Below, piece by piece: positions 1 through 10,400 of a stretch of 41,305 bases of DNA (within the stretch, counting starts at the first letter, position 1; every line of letters begins with the position of its first letter). Origin of the DNA: RGIG8244 sp045639325 (lineage in GTDB: Bacteria > Verrucomicrobiota > Lentisphaeria > Victivallales > UBA1829); the NCBI GenBank assembly GCA_045639325.1, contig JAZUCU010000054.1, forward strand, positions 1-41,305. Reading direction: 5' to 3'. A program made the position numbers and the translations under genes. The notes beneath the pieces are model-generated. The model ran no database searches, was not told the origin of the DNA, and was given only the letters and a program-made list of their open reading frames with translations.

Positions 1-360
1 AGAATTGTTACAGAAAAGAATACCTATTCAATCGATCTTGTTTTCTACAATTACATTCTGAAATGCTTTGTATTGATTGATCTTAAAACTTCTGCAATTA
101 CCCATCAGGACGTCGGTCAGATGGATATGTATATCAGAATGTATGATGAAAAAATCAGAGGCGAAGGCGATAACCCAACATTGGGGATTTTGTTGTGTGC
201 CGACACCGATGAAGACATAGCCCGTTATTCCGTTATGCACGGCAGCGAGCAGTTGTTTGCAAGTAAGTATCTCTTGTATTTGCCTTCCAAAGAAGAACTT
301 CGTGCGGAAATTGAAAATCAGAAGATGATGTTTTATTTACAGCATAATTCGGATAAATAA
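1..360 (+). CDS. DUF1016/YhcG-type PD-(D/E)XK nuclease, C-terminal part (5' end outside window)
   Basis: The reading frame is open from base 1, so the true start lies upstream; about 119 residues are visible. The segment reads SIDLVFYNYILKCFVLIDLK, then THQDVGQMDMYIRMYD, GEGDNPTLGILLCA, DEDIARYSV and ASKYLLYLP. This is the conserved order of the C-terminal nuclease domain of the DUF1016/YhcG family. The acidic D in SIDLVF and the DLK that follows fit a PD-(D/E)XK active site. Family members are usually about 330-370 aa, so roughly two thirds is missing. These proteins often sit next to restriction-modification or other defence genes, but no such neighbour is visible here. The following genes are on the opposite strand and convergent. 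Family recognition is strong; substrate and role are unknown. Confidence 0.9.
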   Translation, partial: RIVTEKNTYSIDLVFYNYILKCFVLIDLKTSAITHQDVGQMDMYIRMYDEKIRGEGDNPTLGILLCADTDEDIARYSVMHGSEQLFASKYLLYLPSKEELRAEIENQKMMFYLQHNSDK

Positions 361-536
361 TTTGAAAGCTGCAATGAAATCCTTTCGTTTATACAAGTCA
401 ATTTTCTTTTTCGTAGTTCAGTAGTGAGGAATATGAATGAAATCCAAGAAGAAAATTATTTATAGTGTTCCGATTTTTTACACCGTACATACCACAAATT
501 TATTTTTCGCAGCATGGTTTTTCGCATTGCGCGAGT

Positions 537-1136
537 TTAATCTTTCCATGGATAAAATGTTTCAACAAGACCATTTGACCAGATTCGGTGCCGGACATCA
601 CATGCATGTGTATTTGGTGGATCTTCATGCAAAATAAAAACAGTTTCCCAATTTTGGGAGACATCCTTTTGCTGTTCCTCAAACAGCACATCATAATAAA
701 ATCTTTTCCACTGTTCGATGCAACGTTCCTGTTTGATTTCTTCTTGAGTGAAAGAGGGAAAAGAGAGTGCTTGATTAAAATTTAATAATGTCAGCAACGT
801 TATAATGATGAAAAAGGATATCCGTACTTTTGTAAATTTGAAAATCCAGAGTATGATTATTGCAAAATAGTACAATACGACAAGAATCACCAATGGTAAA
901 AAAGTCCCATTTGTGCCAGTCATTAAAAAATCATGCATCAGGGAATAATATGTTTTTTCAGATAAATAATTTTTGAAACAGCGGAGAAGCATTTCCGGAA
1001 TTTCAAAGTCCCAAATTGCGCAATACAATAATTGGAAGAGAATCAAATTGAATATGACTAATATATGTATCAAACTGTGCCGCAAGGATGTTGAATCCGG
1101 TCTGTTATATAATCTATCATGAATCCATTTTTGCAT
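537..1136 (-). CDS. Small three-TM membrane protein, unknown function (possible immunity partner of the upstream gene)
   Basis: I do not recognise a family. The start is placed at the Met at 1136 because AGAGGAAG lies seven bases before it; an in-frame Met at 1196 has no comparable site. The 199-residue product has three strongly hydrophobic stretches: LIHILVIFNLILFQLLYC, FLPLVILVVLYYFAIIILWI and ISFFIIITLLTLLNF. A soluble C-terminal tail of about 65 residues rich in charged and aromatic residues follows. It lies 130 bp downstream of the MuF/caspase-like gene on the same strand and could share its transcript. A small membrane protein just after a toxin-like gene suggests immunity, but that is inference from position only. 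Base composition is AT-rich like its partner and unlike the rec operon. Confidence 0.6.
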   Translation of the reverse strand: MQKWIHDRLYNRPDSTSLRHSLIHILVIFNLILFQLLYCAIWDFEIPEMLLRCFKNYLSEKTYYSLMHDFLMTGTNGTFLPLVILVVLYYFAIIILWIFKFTKVRISFFIIITLLTLLNFNQALSFPSFTQEEIKQERCIEQWKRFYYDVLFEEQQKDVSQNWETVFILHEDPPNTHACDVRHRIWSNGLVETFYPWKD

Positions 1137-1266
1137 AACAATACTTCCTCTCTGAAAACATTCGTTATAATATATCTCCATTGCCTGACAATGCAAATAT
1201 GGAATCGTTGTTTACGGATCAGATATCCCTTTCTGTGTATTTATTCCGTATTTTTTTTGAATTTTA

Positions 1267-2262
1267 TCAAGCGTTTGGATAAAAATCTTTGTAATGCTCA
1301 TAGATTTTTACCGGTATATTAAAATGTGTATCTTTTGTGAATGGTAACCGAGGCGATTTTTTCGTGCCCAATCCCCATAAGTTGATTTCGCTTTTATACG
1401 CTCTGACAATGCAGCCTGTTATATTTGCAAGATCCTGTGCTAATTTTTCACCAGATTTATTTTTGATTCCATAGCACATGCGCAGTTCGATCAGTCCCAT
1501 TGGAGCCATGATTCTTTTTAATTCATCCAAAAGCTTTTTATTCAAGTTATTTCTTATGTCTTCAAATCGATCACCACCACTTTTCGTTTCAAGTGGAAAA
1601 GTATTACCTTCATATTTGCCATGTGCAATAATACGGAGATAAGTAACACTGTTGTCCGGGAGTTTTTTTGATTTGATTTTGTTTATCATATCAGCCAAAC
1701 CGTTAAATGCTTGTGAGCCTGGAATTATATATGCTATCGTACCTAAATTTTTACACGCAAAACTTAATTCTTTTCCTGGTATTGTGCTCCATCCACATTT
1801 GCAATGCGGATGTGGAGCATAAAAGTCATCGTTTTGTTTGTAAAAGCCTTTTTGTCGCATTTTTGCCGAATCTCTTTCTTCCAGATGGGTTACGATTTTA
1901 CCATCCAGTTCTTTACATTTTTTACAGGCAGATGCGTCCGCAACAAATTGCTTCAATTTCAATTTTGGAGGTTTCGAAGACAAGGGAAGTATTGTGCGAT
2001 CTTCTGGATAGAATCCAAAACGGCAGACGTTTTGGTGCAGCAGTTGATGATTCATTGCTGGAGTACAATGAAATTCCGGTAGTATATGTTGTTGAATTGC
2101 TTTTTCGACGGCTTGTTTTTCATTCAAACGCATGGTTTGTGCGGCGGATAGAGTTTCCGCACAAATCATCAGACATTTTTTATTCCCACAATCAATGCCG
2201 GGGAATGTATTTTTGAGGGCGCGTTCTTTGTCGAAGAAACGCAGATCTGTTGTAACAGTCAT
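1267..2262 (-). CDS. Putative effector/toxin: MuF-type Cys/His cluster plus caspase-like peptidase region
   Basis: This 331-aa protein has no signal peptide. Residues 112-156 carry ACKKCKELDGK and then HPHCKC (C113, C116, H153, C154, C156). This is the metal-binding pattern at the end of phage minor head (Mu gpF/SPP1 gp7) domains, which also occur in polymorphic toxins. The C-terminal half has TYLRIIAHG (H214) and LIELRMCYG (C263), followed by GEKLAQDLANITGCIV. The spacing of His and Cys after hydrophobic strands is like clan CD caspase-like and DUF4347 peptidases, so H214/C263 are candidate catalytic residues. No phage structural genes are nearby. A small membrane protein follows on the same strand. 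The reading as a toxin or effector is inference; the domain resemblances are from motifs only. The ATG follows AAAGGT. Confidence 0.6.
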   Translation of the reverse strand: MTVTTDLRFFDKERALKNTFPGIDCGNKKCLMICAETLSAAQTMRLNEKQAVEKAIQQHILPEFHCTPAMNHQLLHQNVCRFGFYPEDRTILPLSSKPPKLKLKQFVADASACKKCKELDGKIVTHLEERDSAKMRQKGFYKQNDDFYAPHPHCKCGWSTIPGKELSFACKNLGTIAYIIPGSQAFNGLADMINKIKSKKLPDNSVTYLRIIAHGKYEGNTFPLETKSGGDRFEDIRNNLNKKLLDELKRIMAPMGLIELRMCYGIKNKSGEKLAQDLANITGCIVRAYKSEINLWGLGTKKSPRLPFTKDTHFNIPVKIYEHYKDFYPNA

Positions 2263-2285
2263 ATTGCTTTACCTTTCTTATTTTT

Positions 2286-2313
2286 ATGATATTCTCTCTA
2301 TATCATATTGCAA
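2286..2313 (-). promoter_or_regulatory. Candidate sigma70-type promoter for the MuF/caspase-like gene
   Basis: Read on the minus strand, TTGCAA (2308-2313) is followed by a 16-base spacer and TATCAT (2286-2291). It sits about 25 bases before the ATG at 2262. The -10 is imperfect, so this is a moderate call. Confidence 0.4.
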
Positions 2314-2348
2314 GAAAGGCAAAGCCGAATCAAATTTTTATTGTATCT

Positions 2349-4178
2349 TTATTCCGTTTTCCCGGATGCCAGGTATGCAGAATACAGACCTCCAGTGCGC
2401 GGAGAGGCAAGTGCTGCCGCCGCTTTGAATGTCTTTTCATTACAGATGAGAATCGTCTGTTGTTTCGCCCGGGTGATTCCGGTATAAATCAATTCACGGG
2501 TCAATAGCATTTTCTGTTTTTCTCCGTTGGCAGACGGGAGAAAGAAGAGAATCTTTTCGTAACCGCTGCCTTGTGATTTATGGACGGAAATCGCATACGC
2601 ATCATCGTGTTCCGGCAGGTATTGCGGGGGGATCCCACGCCAGATCGGCTTGCCGTTGTCATCGGTTTCCGGGAAGAAGACAAAGGGTCCTGCACATGCC
2701 GGATCGTCCGCTGTACACGGTTCCATCGGGCCTTTGCCGTACCACAACATGCCGATATCGCCGTTGAAGAGATTGAGTTCGGCAGTGTTTTTCAAAATGA
2801 GGAATGTCATACCTGCTTTGACGGGAGCGGATGGCATTTTCAACAGAGAACGAACCGTTGCATTCAGATTTTTTATGCCGAACATTCCATGATGAACGGG
2901 GGAAAGAATGCGCAGTTTTTCGAATTGTTCCCATGCGGCATCAAGATTGGGGGCCTCGAACCAGGGAGCACCGTTATTATTGATCCATCCGCTGAGCAGC
3001 TTTTCGAGTGTGGCACTGAATTCCCGTTCGTTCGGCAGGGGGTGCTGCATGATTTGCGGTGGATTATTGCAAAGAGCATCCCACGCCAGATCGCCGATAT
3101 TTTCGCAAGGTGATTCCAGAATATCTTTGAGTTTTCCGATTCCTTTTTCCTGATCGAAACGCACGCTTTTTTTGAGCTTGGAAAGAGCATTTTCATTCGA
3201 CGCACAAATATCCATGAAATCGGCAAAAACAGAACCGGGTTCGACAGATGAGAGTTGCGCTTTATCGCCCAACATGATGACAGAGGTATGATCCGGCATG
3301 GCATCCAGAAGGCTGATCATGAGTTTTTCCGGAATCATGGAACATTCGTCGATGATGAGCAGATCGCAATGGAGTTTATTTTCCTTATTGTATCGGAACG
3401 TATTGGTTTTCGGATTATTTTTGAGCAACCGGTGGATGGTGGAGCAGGGCAGGGATGCAATCCGTTTTTTCAAAACATCGGACACAGTATCCGTGAATTT
3501 GCCAAGTTCTTCAAGAATGGCTTCTTTCATGCGAGCCTGTGCTTTTCCGGTCGGGGCACAAAGATAAACGGTGCTGGTGCTGTCCTGCAATTCATTGCGC
3601 ATTGCCAACAACAGCGCAATGATGGTTGTCTTGCCGGTTCCGGGCCCGCCGCTGATGATATGGAATTTACTGTTGACCGCTTTCTGAATGGCAGAGATCT
3701 GTTCATCTTTCAACGGCAGAGTGGTTAAGGCACACGGATCAACCGTGACTGGTTCCTGTTCGGCGTTCATCCGGTCTTTCAGAAATTGAATGACCCGTTG
3801 TTCCCCCTGATAAATTCTATTGAGATAGACATTGTTATTCGAGAGAATCAAAAGTGTCTTGCCGTTTTCCGATAATACCGGTTCCACTTCCCGGAGCGGC
3901 TGCCATTCCCAACCGGTAAGTGCTGGGGGCAGTTCTTCCATATTTATCTGCAGATATGCGCCCAATGCGGACAAGGAATTCAGTGCAGAAACGGGTACGC
4001 ACATGCCGTATTGAGCATCCTGAGATGTGGCATTGGATGCCAGTGCACCGGCAAGCGCGAGCGCTGTCTGAGCCGGATGATCTTTCGTCAACCGGAGGAT
4101 GAAACTTGCGAAATGCCGGTCAAGTAGTCCGATATAATTCTTTTCCACGAGGAAATTCAATAATAAATCATTTTTCAT
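2349..4178 (-). CDS. recD: Exodeoxyribonuclease V subunit alpha RecD (5'-3' helicase)
   Basis: RecD is the fast 5'-3' superfamily 1B helicase of RecBCD, which processes double-strand breaks. Numbering from the TTG at 4184 (611 aa), Walker A is GGPGTGKT at 179-186, Walker B with motif II is LLIIDECSM at 275-283, and motif III is GDKAQLSSVEPG at 306-317. A late motif, VHKSQGSGYEKI, marks motif VI. The length matches E. coli RecD (608 aa). Two starts are possible: TTG at 4184, which overlaps the recB stop, or ATG at 4178, two codons on and chosen here. GGAG lies upstream of both. It is the last gene of recC-recB-recD and is translationally coupled to recB. Identity is secure. Confidence 0.96.
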   Translation of the reverse strand: MKNDLLLNFLVEKNYIGLLDRHFASFILRLTKDHPAQTALALAGALASNATSQDAQYGMCVPVSALNSLSALGAYLQINMEELPPALTGWEWQPLREVEPVLSENGKTLLILSNNNVYLNRIYQGEQRVIQFLKDRMNAEQEPVTVDPCALTTLPLKDEQISAIQKAVNSKFHIISGGPGTGKTTIIALLLAMRNELQDSTSTVYLCAPTGKAQARMKEAILEELGKFTDTVSDVLKKRIASLPCSTIHRLLKNNPKTNTFRYNKENKLHCDLLIIDECSMIPEKLMISLLDAMPDHTSVIMLGDKAQLSSVEPGSVFADFMDICASNENALSKLKKSVRFDQEKGIGKLKDILESPCENIGDLAWDALCNNPPQIMQHPLPNEREFSATLEKLLSGWINNNGAPWFEAPNLDAAWEQFEKLRILSPVHHGMFGIKNLNATVRSLLKMPSAPVKAGMTFLILKNTAELNLFNGDIGMLWYGKGPMEPCTADDPACAGPFVFFPETDDNGKPIWRGIPPQYLPEHDDAYAISVHKSQGSGYEKILFFLPSANGEKQKMLLTRELIYTGITRAKQQTILICNEKTFKAAAALASPRTGGLYSAYLASGKTE

Positions 4179-4180
4179 AT

Positions 4181-7100
4181 TCAATCAGCTCCGTTTCCGG
4201 TTAAAGTCAGTAATTCGCGGATACATTCCTCTGTGGGAGTATGATACCACACGCCATGTCCGTGGCGATCCATTCCTTTGGGGAACAGGTACAATATTCC
4301 GCCGAAATCTCTGGTGAAATCGAAATCTTTTTTTCGTTGTTTCATGAGTTTATAAAGTGCCATGGTGTAAAGATATGCCTGAAGAATATAGCCGCATTCT
4401 GCCATGGCAGTCCATACCGAATTTTTGGAATATGACTTCAATTTATTGGTTTTGTAGTCCGCAATATAATACTTGCCGTTATGACAGAACAGCAGGTCGA
4501 TCACGCCGTTGAGCAGACCATTGATTCCGTATTGGAATTTATACCCGTCGGGCAGGATTTTCATCGCATCACCACCATGTTTCCGGATGATGGCAAGGAG
4601 TCTTTTCAGGGTAATGGTATCCGGAATATTCATGGTGAATTCCAGTTCCGGCAGTGCGGTTTTGAGATCAATTTCGCTGAGGCAGAATGAATCTTCTGTC
4701 AAAGGTGTGGTAAAGAGCCGTTCCAGTCCTTCCCGGAGCTGTTCCAGACGGATGGGGGTATTCATGCCCTGGAATTCCAGTTGCTGATGGAGAAATTCTC
4801 TGATTTTTTCCTCATCCTGTGCACCCGGGGCAAAATCCGCAAATGTGAGCTTGTTCGAGTTGCCGTTTGCAGGATATGCCAGATGTTCCAGCATGTTATG
4901 AACAAATGTTCCGGTAAATTTTCCACGCGGAAAATCCTGGAAGATTGGTTTTTCTTTTTTGTTTGCATCCTCATCGTTTTCATTGCCGGAATAATGTTCA
5001 TCGTCATTCAGGTCGCGTATGCCATCGGAGGAATGATTGCCGTAATGGAATGAGGAATAGCTCATCAACCGCCATGCATGGGAGACGGCAGGTTTGGGTA
5101 ATGCCGTCAATTCTACCGCCTGTTCTGTATCAGACTGCCGCAGTGTTCCGGGGGCATGTCCGGTGAGATTCGGTTCATGTTCCGTAGTGATATAAGTTGT
5201 GCTTCTCTGAAACCAGAGGGCGGTGTTGACTGTCGGGATACCTTTGGGCAGAGTGAAAACGTTTTTCAGCCGTTCTTCCACGGTGACATTATCCTTTTTC
5301 AGAAAAAGTGCACCGACCGCGGAATGAGCAAGATTATTTGCATTGGCTTTTGCCTTTTCCGGCAGGAGCATAAAATCGGTGTAACAGAGATATTCTGCAC
5401 GGGTCAAAGCCACATACAGGAGCCGCAGTTGAGTGCGGAGATTTTCTTCTCTGTATTGCTGCAGAACCCTGGCATCTGTCTGTTCATTAAAGTCAAAATA
5501 CGTCCGTTTGTCATCCCGGGTTTGATACCCCACTTCAGAAGAATGTGGTTTATTTGCCGGGCCGCTGACGGGGAACGGGAGAAAGACGATCGGATATTGG
5601 AGTCCTTTGGATGCAAACAAGGTTACGATCTGCACGGTATCGGAATCCTTATCCAATCTCAGTTCGGAGGCATCAGGGTCGGTGGATTTATCGGCATCGG
5701 CGGATGAGGTAGACAAGCCGTTGACTCTTGCGTTCCGGAGATAATCCAGAGTGTTTTCGGGCGAGAAATTGCTGCTGATTTCTTTCCTGCGCAACAATTC
5801 CATCAGATGCAGGTAATTTGTCATTGCCCGTTCTCCGTCGCTGCTTGCCAGGATTTTCAGTCGTGGTGGTTCATTCACCTGTTGCGGTACATGATCAAGC
5901 AGCGTTGTGAACATGGCGGCAAAACCGCGCGTGCGCCATATTTCTCCGAATTTACGGAAGGAGTCTTTCCAGGATTCCAGCGGGGATTCCTGAACGGTTT
6001 GAACGGCTTCATTGATCGTGGCAAAGGAAAGTTGATAAAAACCGGATATCATAGCGCTTCGGATGTGATTGCCATCCGGTTCAATGATTGCCCGGAGAAT
6101 CGTTTCCAATTCTTCCGCCTCGGGCGATGTAAAAACGTTGCTTTTGTCATTGGCGGCGGCATTGATGTTATAGCGGCGCAATTCCTGCTGCAGCTCTACA
6201 CCCTGACTGTGCCGCTGTACCAGAACGGCAATGTCGGAGGCCTTTAACGGACGCTGTTCTTTTGTAATACGGATATTCCGTTCTTCAGAAAGAAGCGAGG
6301 CAATTTCTCTTGCTGTCTGCTGAATAATCAACGGTTCCAGATTGGTTTTACTGCCCAGATGGAAACGGGTGATAAAATGATTTTTGATGGGGACACCATT
6401 TTCTGTGATGAGAAAATCTTCTGCATTTCTGCCGGAGCTGACTTGTACAAACGGGATTCCTTTCTGCAGAAACGAATGTTGAAATTCGGTGCCTTCCGGT
6501 TTATCAACATCGTCGGTAAACATTTCGCTGACGGCTTTAATCAGTTCCGGCGCACTGCGGAAATTCTTTGTCAGGGTGAATTGACGTTCCGGATCAACAT
6601 CATTTTTTGCCTGCAGGTATGCGTAAATATCCGCCCCCCGGAACGCATAGATTGCCTGTTTCGGGTCACCGATCATGTAAAAGATGGTGTTGGATTCCTT
6701 GGGGAAACACTTGTCGAAAACTTCGTATTGCGCCGTATCCGTATCCTGAAATTCATCGACGAATACGGCTTTATACCGGTTGCGGATCCGGGCAGCCAGG
6801 CGGCCGCCGGAGGCATTTGCACGCAACGCATCGCGGAGGCGGATGACCAGGTCTTCAAACTGGATGACCGATGCATCCTGTTTAAGTTTCGGTAATTTAT
6901 CTTTCAGATATTCCAGAAATTTAACATAGAAATGATCTTGCGGTGTGACCGTTTTATTTTCGGTATTGGAATAGACTGAAATTTTTTGAGCAAGTTGATG
7001 CAAGGTCTCCATTGTGATCGCCGGAGGTTCTTCTGCTGTGCCGAATTCCTGCCGCCAGAAATCACGAATCAATTTATCCGTATATTCATCATTGCTTGCG

Positions 7101-7498
7101 ACGAGAGACATGGCGAATGATTCCCCCGCTTCCACTGCAAAATCGCTCAATGCTTTCTGACAGAAACTGTGAATGGTGGAAATTGCCGCTTCATCAAACG
7201 ATGCCAATGCCAATTGAAGCAACAGTTGTTTATGAATATCGGGCTTGCCATCCGGATTGAAACATTCTTCCCGCAATGCCTTGTTTAATCCGGCGGAAAT
7301 CCGTTCTTTGAGCTCAGCGGTTGCGGCTTTGGAGAATGTGACAACAAGAATATCTTTTGTCCGGAGTTTCTTTTCCAGAATCAACCGTTTGTATAATTCC
7401 ACAATGGTATAAGTCTTGCCGGTCCCTGCGGATGCTTCAATCAAATATCTGCCGGGAGTCATCGGGTAATCATTGATCGATGTTACAGTGTTCGCCAT
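4181..7498 (-). CDS. recB: Exodeoxyribonuclease V subunit beta RecB (3'-5' helicase and nuclease)
   Basis: RecB supplies the 3'-5' UvrD-like helicase and the only nuclease of the RecBCD complex. The 1105-aa protein starts with Walker A EASAGTGKT (residues 21-29). It continues with a UvrD-type motif II region, AVFVDEFQDTD, a GDPKQAIYAFRGAD motif III and LTKNFRS motif IV; later come VTLFASKGLQYPIVFLP and LLYVALTRAEY, helicase motifs V and VI. Near residue 1020 is GVIDLLF followed by YYIADYKTNKL, the D-x(n)-DYK signature of the RecB-family nuclease, so both activities should be intact. E. coli RecB is 1180 aa. The start has a good Shine-Dalgarno, GGAGG, nine bases upstream. One base separates it from the recC stop, and it abuts recD downstream. 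Confidence 0.97.
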   Translation of the reverse strand: MANTVTSINDYPMTPGRYLIEASAGTGKTYTIVELYKRLILEKKLRTKDILVVTFSKAATAELKERISAGLNKALREECFNPDGKPDIHKQLLLQLALASFDEAAISTIHSFCQKALSDFAVEAGESFAMSLVASNDEYTDKLIRDFWRQEFGTAEEPPAITMETLHQLAQKISVYSNTENKTVTPQDHFYVKFLEYLKDKLPKLKQDASVIQFEDLVIRLRDALRANASGGRLAARIRNRYKAVFVDEFQDTDTAQYEVFDKCFPKESNTIFYMIGDPKQAIYAFRGADIYAYLQAKNDVDPERQFTLTKNFRSAPELIKAVSEMFTDDVDKPEGTEFQHSFLQKGIPFVQVSSGRNAEDFLITENGVPIKNHFITRFHLGSKTNLEPLIIQQTAREIASLLSEERNIRITKEQRPLKASDIAVLVQRHSQGVELQQELRRYNINAAANDKSNVFTSPEAEELETILRAIIEPDGNHIRSAMISGFYQLSFATINEAVQTVQESPLESWKDSFRKFGEIWRTRGFAAMFTTLLDHVPQQVNEPPRLKILASSDGERAMTNYLHLMELLRRKEISSNFSPENTLDYLRNARVNGLSTSSADADKSTDPDASELRLDKDSDTVQIVTLFASKGLQYPIVFLPFPVSGPANKPHSSEVGYQTRDDKRTYFDFNEQTDARVLQQYREENLRTQLRLLYVALTRAEYLCYTDFMLLPEKAKANANNLAHSAVGALFLKKDNVTVEERLKNVFTLPKGIPTVNTALWFQRSTTYITTEHEPNLTGHAPGTLRQSDTEQAVELTALPKPAVSHAWRLMSYSSFHYGNHSSDGIRDLNDDEHYSGNENDEDANKKEKPIFQDFPRGKFTGTFVHNMLEHLAYPANGNSNKLTFADFAPGAQDEEKIREFLHQQLEFQGMNTPIRLEQLREGLERLFTTPLTEDSFCLSEIDLKTALPELEFTMNIPDTITLKRLLAIIRKHGGDAMKILPDGYKFQYGINGLLNGVIDLLFCHNGKYYIADYKTNKLKSYSKNSVWTAMAECGYILQAYLYTMALYKLMKQRKKDFDFTRDFGGILYLFPKGMDRHGHGVWYHTPTEECIRELLTLTGNGAD

Positions 7499-7499
7499 T

Positions 7500-10400
7500 T
7501 CAGATTACCTCCCACTGAGATGTCTTTTTCTTGCTGTTGTATGTTTCTTTCTGACATAAAATCGGATCAAACAGAATTTTTGCCGTCGGCAGCAATTGTT
7601 CCTGTGTGGGGGCTGCCGGACCGAAGAAGATTCTGAATTTTTCTTCGTCACCTGCTTTTGCGTATTGATTATACCATTTGCTGTTGATGGCGTTCTGTAT
7701 TTTCTGAATTGCTTCTTCACCTGTTTCGCCATTGGTTCTTGCCGTTTGCCAGCAGGCGTATGAGGTATCGGGGATAAATGGCAGAATCTGTTTCATGCCG
7801 TTAACATAAAGACGCAGGAGCTCTAGCAGATATCCTGTGCCGTCAATACATGAGGAACATTCTGCGGAAAGACCATTTTTTCCATCAAGGAGATACATGA
7901 CTGTTGACAACGGTGTTTCTTTGTTCAGCATGGCGCATGCCGCGGCATGATGAATTCGCAACTCCAGGTGCTGCTGTGTGTATAATGCAGAAAGAACGGG
8001 AATCATTTGAATCAGAGGTGTAGCCGGTTCATTGTTTTTCTTGTACAATGTCAATTCCGGTAGACTGAGTTTGATTTCTGGCCCGTCACCCAGTACAAAA
8101 TGTTTTACGGTTGCGGCGCAGGTTTCTTTCTCAAGTGAGATGATGTTGCTGATTTTTGTATGGAATCCAATCAGCTGTTCGGACAGCGGATCATTGCTGA
8201 ATAATTTTTCCCCGTACGGTGGCAGAGGCAGTTTTGCATCGGCACGGAGTCTCTGCGTGTAATATTCCACTACTGCCTCTTTTGTTTTGAGGTCGTGCTG
8301 ACTGATTCCGGCAAGCAATTCATTTTTCAGATACCAGTCTGCCTTGAAGCCGGATGATTCCTCATCAGAGAGCTCAATGGAGTCATCCTGCCCGTCATAG
8401 ACTTTCAATCTTTTCTTGAAAAACATTTTTGCGGGATTACGGAAGAATGCCAGCAGTTCGTCAAGCGTGAGCCTGCACAAATCTTCGGGCAGCGGTTCCT
8501 GCAGCGGCTCCTGATATGCCGGATAGATTTTTTCTGCCGCAACGTTGCCTTTCGCAAGTGATTGTGCTCCCCGGCAGAGAATTTCGGAATGACTGCGTAA
8601 CGGGGATCCTTCTGTGAAATATTTGCCCGAAAATGCCTGAAGCGGATGACGCAGCCGGAAATATTCCTGTTCCCCGAATACGCTGCACAGCCATTGGTAA
8701 AGTTCTTCCACACATGGCGAAGGCGGACGGGGCTTGTTGTCGCGAATGCCCTGTCCCGTATAGCTGATAAAGAGATGATCCCGTGCGGAAAGAATCAGAT
8801 CCAGGAACAATTGCCGTTCATCCAGATTGCTGCTTCTGTCACCTTCCCGCGGGACGCTGCGGATAAGGTCAAAGCCGTATTTTGTTCCGCTCTTGGGGAA
8901 TTTATCGTGATCCATTCCCAGCAGACAGATGACTTTAGCGGGAATGCTGCGCATCGGGTACAGGGAGCAGAATGTGATATTGCCGTTCATGAAATTCCGG
9001 TTTGACTGCTGAATATTGATTTTTTCTTTCAAGACTGTCAGCATAATTTTTGATGTTAACTGCGGCGGCGTTTCCAATGTGCTGAGGTCAAGCCGCAAAT
9101 TGTTCAATGCACTGCGCAGAGTCAAATGAATCGGCGAATTTTCCGGGAAAAATGAATTTGCGGTTTCCATGAGGAAAGATGCCCATTCAGTAAAGTCGCA
9201 GCCTTTGTTTTTTCTCTCGCGCATGATGTCGGAGAGTGTATGAAGCTTCGTTGTAAAATCAATCAATCGGCCCAAATCCTCTTTGTCGCCGGGAGCGGTT
9301 GATGCATAAATATCGGCTTCCTCATCCGGCGTATGCAAAACTGCATCCGGTTCATCAAGGGCATACGCGGTCAACATCCGGTCGAAGCCGGCATTCCAGG
9401 TGTTTTCTCCGTAAGGATATTGGTGTCGTTCGATTCGTTCTTCCTTATTCCAACCCCAGCGGATTCCGGCTTCATCCACCCGCCGGCTGCAGGATAACAG
9501 ACTATCTTCGGTGAAGCCTGTTTTTTGCATGATTTCGTTTTGACGCAGAATTGCGAATACATCATTTGCCGTAAAATCCGTTCTCCAGAAATCAAGAAGC
9601 TGGAAAAAGGCAATCAGACTGGATTGAACGTTTGATGCCTGCAAATCCGCCACGGAAACATTGAGCCTGTTGGCTTCGGGAATGGTCGGGTTATTAAATA
9701 CTGCATCCACCAACGGCGCATAAAGTTCGGGGTCGGCAGAGAGAATGAAGACATCTTTCAGACGCAGAGTCGGGTCTTCCGCAAAACGTTCCAGCAGATA
9801 ATCGTGTGCCGCTTCCACTTCCCGGAACGGGGAATAACAACTGTGTATCTGCAGTGTAGCCTTCCAATCCATACACGGTAATGGTTTGCCGTCATTGCCG
9901 ATTGCGGAATTATTTTTAATCAGATTCTGTGCGGTGTGGAGGATATCATTGGATAATTCAAGGGTATTCGCTTGATCTGCGGATTCTTCCCCGCCTCTGT
10001 ATTCTGCGGTCCGGATGAAAAATTCTCTTGCATTTCTTGCGAACGAGCCGATGAGCATATTATTCTGGAAATAGAGTTCGTAAAGAGACTTGAAGGACTC
10101 TTCTGAAAATTCTTTATCGCTGTTGAACCAGTTCCATTCCAGTTCCGCTAATTCTTCTTTCCGGCTTTTTGCATCGCCCCAGAACAGATTATCGCAAGGC
10201 TCAAAACTGTAAATGCGGATGTTGGAATCATCATCGTTGAAATGTTGTTCGAATAACTTGAAAACGCTTTCCGGAATGGAGGAGAAGCCGAATATCCGTA
10301 TCGGATGCTGAAAATGCGGCGGTTCTATATTGCCTTCTTGAAACTGTTGCAGCTTTGCCGCAAAATGATTGCCTTTCCAATCCGGTGTCGCAATCGCATT

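Noticed and set aside
437..637. Short plus-strand frame near the left end
   Set aside because: Overlaps the end of the membrane-protein gene on the other strand and has no recognisable features.
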